NCBI GenBank assembly: GCA_002317595.1
Contig: DCHL01000111.1
Span: 1-22,915, forward strand
Origin: Lachnospiraceae bacterium UBA1753
Lineage (GTDB): Bacteria > Bacillota > Clostridia > Lachnospirales > Lachnospiraceae
Reading direction: 5' to 3'
Length of the DNA stretch: 22,915 nt
Part shown: piece after piece, positions 16,868-22,915 of the stretch
How positions within the stretch are numbered: the stretch's first letter is position 1
How the letters are laid out: each line of letters starts with the position of its first letter
Position numbers and translations under genes: made by a program
The notes under the pieces: model-generated
What the model saw: the letters and a program-made list of their open reading frames with translations, nothing else
Told to the model about the DNA's origin: nothing
The model's database searches: none

Positions 16868-19800
16868 TCAGTCGTATACCACAACTTCCTTGCGCATCGT
16901 GCGGCCGTTGTTCACTGCCACAACTGTGACCGTTCCTTCCTCAAGACCCTTCAGGCGTCCCTTCTGCGTAATCTCAGCCTTACCGGTTCCGTCCTCGACA
17001 GACCAGGTAGTCTTCCCGTAGCCGTTCTTAACCTTGAGGGTAATTCTCCTACCGGCATCAACCTCGCTGCTTCCATACATTGTTGGATTGTATACATAGA
17101 CCGATGCCTTATATTTTTTACCACCAGCGGCTACCGTGACGACTGCCTTGCCCTTGGCAATGCCCTCCACAATTCCGCCGGAATACACCTTGGCATACTT
17201 CTGCTGGCGTGCGGAAATGCTGTATGTCTCTTCAAGCCTCGTGCCTGCGAAATTAAGGTCCACAAGTTCCCCGGTATTAATCCTGAGAATCCTCTTCGCA
17301 TAGGCTGGAGCCGTTACCGTGACATTCAGGTTGTAGGTCAGATTCTCGGTCGGCTTGAAAATAGTGATGGTGCACTCGCCCGCACGCTTTGCCGATATCT
17401 TGCCGGTCTTGGTTGCAGTTGCAATTCGCTTATCGGTGGAAGTCACCGTATAATCCCTGCCATCTTCCTTAACCTTCTTAATTACATCCTTAAGGGCAAC
17501 AGTCTTACTGCCCTTGACCATGGTCAGATCATAGGTCACCACATCCCCCGACACAGTTCCTCCTGCAATCTGCTCGACCTTGGTGTCATCCGCAATCTGG
17601 TTCCAGTGTGCATAGAGGGTATGATTGTCCTCAATCGCAACCTTGGATACATCCTTGACTTCAGAGCCACCCTCCTTGGCAGTGAACCATCCGGCAAACT
17701 CATAATACTTGTTCCTGAGTGCCTTAGGCATCTCGCCGTAGGGCGCATCAAACACGACATCTCTATCCACTGCAATGGTGTAACCCTCGTTGGCATCAAA
17801 GCTCACCTTGGGTGTCTTCGGTGTCCAGTGCGCATAGATGGTCTTGTCATATGCAAAATAGCATTCACTGTCTGCCGTAACTTTCTTACCGCCAGTCTTG
17901 TCCGTGTACCAGCCAGCAAAATTGTAGCCATACTTTGTCGGAGCAGGAAGACTGCCCAGCTTACCCGAAACCGTTACTACCTTTGATGAAGTTGCACAGG
18001 TTCCCCCATTTGCATCAAAGTTAAGTGCAACATTGACATTCCTGCTATCGGGGGCAACATATCCCTCATCAGCAGTGGACTGCACGGTCCGAAGCTTAAT
18101 TCTGGGCGCTCCCGTCGCATCCTTATGGAAATCGTGCCACTTTCCTGACTTATCCTTGTAGAAGCTGTGATCATCAGAGGAAGTATTTACTCCCTTCAGG
18201 AATCCATAGGTGTACTTGCCTTCAGGATCATTTTTGGCAAGTTTTGAGGAATCTGTGACCATTCTGTAGCTTCCTGATATACTACGGTAGAGCTTAGGGT
18301 AATCCCCGTCATCATTCATCTCATAGAGATTAACAACAACCGCCACCTTGGCGCCATGCGTAAGTGCTGTACCGCGTCCCAGGTCCACCTCATAATATCC
18401 AGCCTCTTCTACCACTCCCATCACCGGACTGCTCAACAGCTTCTTTCCACTGTCAGGAACGATGTAGCCCAGTTTGTCCGTCTCAGGATTCTCATAGAGC
18501 TGAACTGAATAGACCGTGCCCGGTGAAGCAATCTTGATAAGAACTGACCGCAGATACTCCACTGCCGTCTTTGACTTAGGGTTGGCAGCTGTAAAAATAT
18601 TAGCGTAGGAAGTTCCATACTCCATTTCCTGGTTGAACACTGAACCATCGTACTGATACAGACGGTTCGTGAGCACTCCCGCGCTGGTATCCTTCTCCAC
18701 CATTTCGAAGGCATATCCCTTCCTGTCTGTCTCGCCAGTGGTATTTGAACCCTTCGCATCCGTTGTCGCATAGGAAATCCAGAAGTATCCGCCATCACTC
18801 GCATAACCAAGTTTACTTACCTTCCAGTCCTCACCGTAGGTATTTCTGCACAGCCACGCACCCTTTACCTTCTCTCCATTTACAGTTGCCTCGATATTAT
18901 CATCCCATCCCACAATCTGAATTGCATGGTTTGCCGCACTTGATATCCTGTGGAAAAAATATTGAGGATACGCCACGCCGTCCCTTATCAGGTTGGCGCT
19001 CACAAGTCCATTGCTGGCATAGTAAATCATCGTAACCACGGAACCGTACCTCAGGATATTTTTCTTAACAATCTCCTTCTGTTCCATGTTCATAAAGCGG
19101 GCTGACTTAAGATAATAGTCCGAAGAATACTTGGCAGAGGAGCTGCAGTGCTTAAGGTTCCTGATAAGGTCCGGATCTAGCTTATCATTCGAGGATACAC
19201 TCTTTGAATATGGCGCCTTATCCTCATCCGTAGGACCTACCCCCTGGGCAAAGGTGTCAACCGCAAACTGCGGTGACCCTCCAAAGGCAAAGTCCTGGTA
19301 GGGATTTGCCACCTGCGTCGACTCGTATGTCGTTGAAATCGTGAGATAATTCTTGTCCATCTCAAGCGGTCCGTAAGGGTTATTTGCTGTCGCAAGCGGA
19401 TCCCTAAGGGCCATATTGGGTGTACCATCACTATTCTTTGCGGTGTTATCGTTGTTGTAGGTAAAATAGACCAGCGCACGCTCTGACAGGTCAGGACTGG
19501 AAAGATTTTTTCCGCTAATCCCCTCATTAAGGTTGTAGCTTGTCTCCATGGCACCGATGGAGCTGAAGGACCAACAGGTCTCGAAGGAATAGGGTCTTTC
19601 CTTCTTAATTACTTTTCCATTGGAACTAACCGTGAGAAGGTACGCACTCTGATCCTTGACACCTGTACTGTAATTGGGTGCGTCGCCTCCTGCGATACAT
19701 TCAGGGATATAGTTTGACGAAGTATAGGAAATCACGCTTCCTCCTGTGACTTCTTCATCCTCAGCAGCTTCCCCGTCCTCATCAGCTTTCTCAAGTACCT

Positions 19801-20149
19801 CATCGCTCACCCAGGGAATCTCATCAAGATTCTCAAAGACTATTGCTCCTCCCGCCTCAAAATCGGGATTACTCGCAAACAGTCTCTCTACCGCTTCCTC
19901 GTCAATATACTCACCATCACCGACAGCAGGCTCATCCTCTCCTATCGAAGCCTCAAGCATCGCAAGGGCATCCTCAGACAGCTCGTCCTCGTCAAAGGGG
20001 ATAGCCATCATCTGCACTGCCACCTTTTCTGCTTTTACGTCTTTTGCCGGAACGTCTGCCAGGGAGATCACCGGCGACGAAAACACAGTGGTCACCACCA
20101 TAGGCAGCACAAGCAGTCTTGATATTCTTGATATTATTTTTCTGTTCAT
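16868..20149 (-). CDS. Secreted C1 (papain-like) cysteine protease with InlB-type and Ig-like repeats
   Basis: 1093 aa from ATG 20147-20149. An in-frame ATG 23 codons upstream is rejected because it puts non-signal sequence before the signal peptide (MNRKIISRISRLLVLPMVV..., cleavage near SLADVPA). An acidic region follows (~45-140). The papain-like domain has its oxyanion Gln in GVKDQ (Q167), catalytic Cys in ETCWSFSS (C192), His in NHAIQIVGWDD (H408) and Asn in CRNTYGEDW (N436). About 19 extra residues lie between Gln and Cys compared with the usual Q-x5-C. A lectin-like beta domain typical of this bacterial subfamily follows (~480-690), then two InlB/Listeria-type repeats (~705-775 and ~780-850, FAGWYT and FAGWFT) and about three Ig-like (Big2-type) units to the end. 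No LPXTG. Likely acts outside the cell or in the wall; substrate unknown. A weak Shine-Dalgarno precedes the start. Confidence 0.88.
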   Translation of the reverse strand: MNRKIISRISRLLVLPMVVTTVFSSPVISLADVPAKDVKAEKVAVQMMAIPFDEDELSEDALAMLEASIGEDEPAVGDGEYIDEEAVERLFASNPDFEAGGAIVFENLDEIPWVSDEVLEKADEDGEAAEDEEVTGGSVISYTSSNYIPECIAGGDAPNYSTGVKDQSAYLLTVSSNGKVIKKERPYSFETCWSFSSIGAMETSYNLNEGISGKNLSSPDLSERALVYFTYNNDNTAKNSDGTPNMALRDPLATANNPYGPLEMDKNYLTISTTYESTQVANPYQDFAFGGSPQFAVDTFAQGVGPTDEDKAPYSKSVSSNDKLDPDLIRNLKHCSSSAKYSSDYYLKSARFMNMEQKEIVKKNILRYGSVVTMIYYASNGLVSANLIRDGVAYPQYFFHRISSAANHAIQIVGWDDNIEATVNGEKVKGAWLCRNTYGEDWKVSKLGYASDGGYFWISYATTDAKGSNTTGETDRKGYAFEMVEKDTSAGVLTNRLYQYDGSVFNQEMEYGTSYANIFTAANPKSKTAVEYLRSVLIKIASPGTVYSVQLYENPETDKLGYIVPDSGKKLLSSPVMGVVEEAGYYEVDLGRGTALTHGAKVAVVVNLYEMNDDGDYPKLYRSISGSYRMVTDSSKLAKNDPEGKYTYGFLKGVNTSSDDHSFYKDKSGKWHDFHKDATGAPRIKLRTVQSTADEGYVAPDSRNVNVALNFDANGGTCATSSKVVTVSGKLGSLPAPTKYGYNFAGWYTDKTGGKKVTADSECYFAYDKTIYAHWTPKTPKVSFDANEGYTIAVDRDVVFDAPYGEMPKALRNKYYEFAGWFTAKEGGSEVKDVSKVAIEDNHTLYAHWNQIADDTKVEQIAGGTVSGDVVTYDLTMVKGSKTVALKDVIKKVKEDGRDYTVTSTDKRIATATKTGKISAKRAGECTITIFKPTENLTYNLNVTVTAPAYAKRILRINTGELVDLNFAGTRLEETYSISARQQKYAKVYSGGIVEGIAKGKAVVTVAAGGKKYKASVYVYNPTMYGSSEVDAGRRITLKVKNGYGKTTWSVEDGTGKAEITQKGRLKGLEEGTVTVVAVNNGRTMRKEVVVYD

Positions 20150-20225
20150 AGCAATTCCAATCCCAAAATGTATAGCGTATTCATCATGTGAATCACTCGG
20201 CAACAAGCCGCCGAGCATCCTCTCA

Positions 20226-21299
20226 TCACGACTGCCACATTTCTATGTATTCCTTTATTTGCGGTAACTCGATTTTCAATTCACCTCGATTTGAAGAACA
20301 AACAAGGTGCTTTTTTATAAGGCGACTTCTTAGCACTGCGTAACTTGAAGGATTCGTCATCTGTCCCTTTATTTCCTCAATACTCCCAGTCTTTGAATTC
20401 ACTATTATTCGGGCAAGATCTTTTTCTGCCGCAGATAGCGAAGCCCATATTATCTCGTACTGATCGGCAATAATTGAATCAAATTCATCTATCACTGAGG
20501 ACAAATCCTTTGACGGATTCTTATATACTAATTCCCCAAGGACCTGATAAGCATATGCATATCCCTTTGTAAAACGCGCCATCTTCTGTGCTTCTTCAGT
20601 GGAAACATTAAGTAATTCCTTGTATTTGTAAGTAATCTGAGGGAGGCTCAATGCCCTAACTTCAATTTTGTCACCTCTTACAAAAAAGGAAAGGTGAGAC
20701 TCTGACGCAAAATCCTCAATATTTTTGGAAAGGCCGGTACATATTAAATATATGCTATTGTCCTGGTTTAATACCATTTCTCCAAAAAATGACAAGAAGG
20801 CCGACATCTCTTTTGTTTTTGCTATATCATCTATTCCAATCAGAACGTGGTATCCCTCTTTTGATGCAATAGATATCATTTCTTTTAAGGAAGCTTCTGC
20901 GGAAAAATAATTCGAATTTTGTGATAGGCTGACCTCTGTTGCCATAGTCCCACTACCTTTTATTGCAACAAGATTGCCCTCTACACTTCCTTCAGTTCTT
21001 ATCGAAACCGATTTCTCATAATCATTGATAAAGCTTTCTTTTGACATCATGCCTAGAAGTATACTTATTGGGTCCCCACCTGTTGACAAAGTATATACCA
21101 GCCAATCCTTTTCTTCTTTTATTGCATTAATTACCTTAGAATAGATGACGGATTTTCCAGACCCCCTAAGGCCAAGAATTTTATACACATATTTTTCTGA
21201 TTTTTTCGACTTGAAATTTTGTATTATTTCATCGGCATAATGCATGTCAATATAGGCATCTCCAGCCATTCCAGGTGTAAACGTAAACGGACTCACCAT
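20226..21299 (-). CDS. AAA+/STAND-like ATPase of unknown role
   Basis: 357 aa, not a named family I can recognise. Walker A GLRGSGKS is at 43-50, Walker B VLIGIDD at 152-158, and a sensor-like strand IYLICTGL at 183-190. The ~250-357 part is helical and then winged-helix-like (SLSAAEKDLARIIVNSK ... YAVLRSRLIKKHLV), as in archaeal-type and Orc/STAND ATPases that couple a P-loop to a winged helix. No membrane segment or signal peptide. Residues ~95-130 (EGSVEGNLVAIKGSG and following) form an insert between the Walker motifs with short beta-like segments. ATG 21297-21299 is preceded by GAGGAG and AGGA. The upstream 140 bp carry a strong promoter inside a periodic repeat array. DNA binding by the winged helix and autoregulation are inferences. 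Confidence 0.7.
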   Translation of the reverse strand: MVSPFTFTPGMAGDAYIDMHYADEIIQNFKSKKSEKYVYKILGLRGSGKSVIYSKVINAIKEEKDWLVYTLSTGGDPISILLGMMSKESFINDYEKSVSIRTEGSVEGNLVAIKGSGTMATEVSLSQNSNYFSAEASLKEMISIASKEGYHVLIGIDDIAKTKEMSAFLSFFGEMVLNQDNSIYLICTGLSKNIEDFASESHLSFFVRGDKIEVRALSLPQITYKYKELLNVSTEEAQKMARFTKGYAYAYQVLGELVYKNPSKDLSSVIDEFDSIIADQYEIIWASLSAAEKDLARIIVNSKTGSIEEIKGQMTNPSSYAVLRSRLIKKHLVCSSNRGELKIELPQIKEYIEMWQS

Positions 21300-21324
21300 T
21301 TTTCCTATCTCCTCGGAAGATTAT

Positions 21325-21439
21325 TGTTATCTTTATTATATTTTGTTATGTTTTGTTAGTCAATTTTCGTTTTGTTATTCTTTGTTATCTTTTGTTATTC
21401 TTCGTTGTCCTTTGTTATTTTTGCGTTATCTTTTGTTGT
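21325..21439 (-). repeat. Array of 10-bp-periodic GTTAT-type direct repeats upstream of the ATPase gene
   Basis: Plus-strand core GTTAT (consensus TTTGTTATYY) begins at 21325, 21345, 21374, 21384, 21394, 21414 and 21425, with variants at 21335 (ATTAT, the -10 box), 21355 (GTTAG), 21404 and 21435 (GTTGT). Spacing is 10-11 bp, that is one helical turn, except for one gap at the -35 box. On the minus strand the units read ATAACAAAR, giving phased A-runs that should bend the DNA. It fills most of the 186-nt gap between nudC and the ATPase gene. Confidence 0.85.
21335..21363 (-). promoter_or_regulatory. Near-consensus sigma-A promoter of the ATPase gene
   Basis: Minus-strand -35 TTGACT (21358-21363), 17-bp spacer, -10 TATAAT (21335-21340). 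Predicted start of transcription is near 21328, giving a leader of about 28 nt. Two repeat units lie within the spacer and seven lie upstream of the -35. Confidence 0.85.
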
Positions 21440-21485
21440 CACACTGAAGTCAGTCAATTAGCTGGAAGACTTTCACTTGGGTCAA

Positions 21486-22337
21486 CTATACCAACTTCCC
21501 TTCCTTGAAGTTCCTCATCATCTCATTGGTAAGGCTCGACTCATCGGGCTGAAGGACGATATCCTCACGCCGGGTCCACTCAGCAGACTTGAGCTCGTTG
21601 TCATCCATTGTAATTGTATCGTCGCCATCTACATCGCAGTAATATCCAAGGAGGATATCGTTAGCAATGCCCCAGGGCTGAGAGCCGTAGTAACGGATAT
21701 TTTTTACCCTGACACCTGCCTCTTCCATGACCTCGCGCTCAACCGTCTGCTCAACCGTCTCTCCAATCTCCGTAAAACCTGCGATAAGGGCATTGTGATT
21801 GTAGCCACGCCTGTACTTGGTAAGGAGAATCCTCTCACCATTTATTACGCCAACAATGACCGCCGGCATAATTCTCGGGTATGCCGTGTAGTGACAAACG
21901 CTGCAGGTCATGGCTCTCTCAACCTTGGAGTGAACCATCCCGCCTCCGCATTTTCCACAGAACTTCGTATCCCTGTACCAGTCACAGATGTGCTTTGCAG
22001 TATATGCGGCAAAAATTCTATAGCCGGGTTCTGTATGCGCCTCACGAAGCTCCTTGAGATCCTGCATCTTATAATCCACAGATACTACCTCCTCCGGTAC
22101 ATCTGTATCAAACCTGAAATAGCGCTCCTCGTCGATGGAGAACAGATAGGTGAATGCACTCTCTCTTGACTTCCCATCCGGAAGAGTAATCTCTGACACC
22201 TTGGGAAACTCAATCAGTTTATCAGTGCCTGCATAGACCTGATTGGCACGGAAAATAAAAACCCGGTCTCCATCCTCCGCCACAATCCCCGGGTCGTACT
22301 GGTTATTAAGCTTATGTGGAAAAATATCCTGTATCAT
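21486..22337 (-). CDS. nudC: NAD(+)/NADH pyrophosphatase, NudC-type Nudix hydrolase
   Basis: 283 aa. Hydrolyses NAD(H) to NMN(H) and AMP; E. coli NudC also removes NAD caps from RNA 5' ends. An N-terminal NUDIX-like region (~1-110) precedes a four-cysteine zinc ribbon (C127, C130, C145, C148; FCGKCGG and CSVCHY). The complete Nudix box G-x5-E-x7-REUxEExGU runs 187-209 (G187, E193, R201, E202, E205, E206, G208). The NADH-pyrophosphatase signature SQPW is at 219-222, here followed by G instead of the usual PFP. Length fits the family. ATG 22335-22337 has GAGAGG about 9 nt upstream. It is followed by the ATPase gene after 186 nt; no terminator is evident between them. Confidence 0.92.
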   Translation of the reverse strand: MIQDIFPHKLNNQYDPGIVAEDGDRVFIFRANQVYAGTDKLIEFPKVSEITLPDGKSRESAFTYLFSIDEERYFRFDTDVPEEVVSVDYKMQDLKELREAHTEPGYRIFAAYTAKHICDWYRDTKFCGKCGGGMVHSKVERAMTCSVCHYTAYPRIMPAVIVGVINGERILLTKYRRGYNHNALIAGFTEIGETVEQTVEREVMEEAGVRVKNIRYYGSQPWGIANDILLGYYCDVDGDDTITMDDNELKSAEWTRREDIVLQPDESSLTNEMMRNFKEGKLV

Positions 22338-22473
22338 TTTTTCATACCTCTCATAATCATGTGTTCCCTATCAGTTTTCAAAAATAGAGCACGCATCTAT
22401 TTTACCACTACTTCACCATGAAAATCACTATTATCATGATGTTTTTTCTTGGGAGTATAGCGTTTCTTGCTCT
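22338..22473. other. nudC upstream region
   Basis: 136 nt between nudC and the palindromic repeat array, AT-rich. It contains the nudC Shine-Dalgarno and a possible minus-strand -10 (TAAAAT within GGTAAAATAG), but no convincing -35. I see no gene or RNA here. Confidence 0.4.
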
Positions 22474-22915
22474 GGCAACGAAGAAAGAAGAAACTTTCAT
22501 TTCCGTTGCCCCGCCACTGCTTGAGAAACAAGTGAAGGAAGTGAAAGGCAACGCATAGGGAAGAAACCTTCTTCTCCGTTGCCCCGACACTGCTTGAGAA
22601 GCAAGTGACGAGCACATGCGGAGAACGAAAGGCAACGCAGATGGAAGATACCCGCATCTCCGTTGCCCCGACACTGTTTGATAAGCCCCGCCACTGTTTG
22701 ATAAGCAAGTGATAATCGCGTGCGGAGAACAAAAGGCAACGCACAGAGAAGAAACCTTCATCTCCGTTGCCCCGACACTGCTTGAGAAACCCCGACACTG
22801 TTTGATAAGCATGTGATGATCACGTGCGGAGAACAAAAGGCAACGCATAGGGATGAAACCTTCATCTCCGTTGCCCCGACACTGCTTGATAAGCAAGTGA
22901 AGGAAGTGAAAGGCA
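22474..22915. repeat. Tandem array of modular palindromic repeats (five full units plus the start of a sixth)
   Basis: Units begin with GGCAACG at 22474, 22547, 22631, 22735 and 22839, with a sixth cut by the window edge at 22912; lengths are 73, 84, 104, 104 and 73 bp. Each unit has three modules. Module A is a hairpin with GGCAACG/CGTTGCC outer arms and an inner stem around GATGAA/TTCATC. Module B is the 20-mer CCCCGACACTGCTTGATAAG (one copy in units 1, 2, 5; two in 3, 4), which pairs CACTGCTT with AAGCAAGTG. Module C is a short (GTGAAGGAAGTGAAA) or long tail containing GTGCGGAGAAC. Minus-strand ORFs across it in several frames are by-products of the repeat: unit lengths are not multiples of three and the frames share the same peptides out of phase. 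Confidence 0.9.

Noticed and set aside
20150..20218. Upstream ATG start for the C1 protease (23 extra residues)
   Set aside because: It would put polar sequence ahead of a clear signal peptide, and the GAGAGG there touches the ATG with no usable spacing.
22397..22896. Minus-strand small proteins (80-162 aa) over the right-hand repeats
   Set aside because: Several frames carry the same peptides out of phase because the repeat units are not multiples of three; no ribosome binding site or family similarity. They are translations of a palindromic repeat.
22474..22915. CRISPR array
   Set aside because: Unit lengths vary from 73 to 104 bp, the segments between conserved blocks are themselves repeated, and there are no unique spacers or cas genes.

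Overview
The window looks like chromosomal DNA of a Gram-positive gut or rumen Firmicute, most likely Lachnospiraceae. This rests on large secreted fn3/PPC/Ig-like proteins, a papain-like protease with InlB-type repeats, strong AGGAGG-type ribosome binding sites, and a csoR-copA copper operon with the classic Firmicute operator. The genus cannot be settled from sequence alone. Every gene I can support lies on the minus strand, so the window reads right to left.

Layout, right to left in gene order. (i) 22474-22915: array of modular palindromic repeats running off the right edge. (ii) nudC-type NADH pyrophosphatase. (iii) An AAA+-like ATPase of unknown role, preceded by a near-consensus promoter embedded in a 10-bp-periodic array of GTTAT-type repeats. 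(iv) A secreted C1 (papain-like) protease with two InlB repeats and Ig-like domains. (v) A membrane GGDEF protein. (vi) csoR-copA, with two CsoR operators, one exactly filling the -35/-10 spacer; CopA carries a CopZ-like domain at its C-terminus. (vii) tcdA-larE, overlapping by one base. (viii) A giant secreted multidomain protein gene (238-9753, 3171 codons before the final stop) broken by one in-frame TGA at 6895-6897. (ix) A rho-independent terminator, then a fragment resembling IS66 transposase at the left edge.

Functional themes. Copper efflux is self-contained: CsoR senses Cu(I), releases its operators, and CopA exports copper. tcdA-larE is a translationally coupled pair of nucleotide-dependent modification enzymes (tRNA t6A cyclisation and a PP-loop sulfur-transfer enzyme) without the lactate-racemase partners larABC nearby. 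The protease and the giant protein are exported. GGDEF, protease and ATPase are co-directional with short gaps, but shared regulation is not shown.

The observations most worth a second look are the repeat-embedded ATPase promoter, the hairpin repeat array with paired base changes, the in-frame TGA splitting the giant gene, and the possible internal start that could make a free CopZ-like chaperone from copA.
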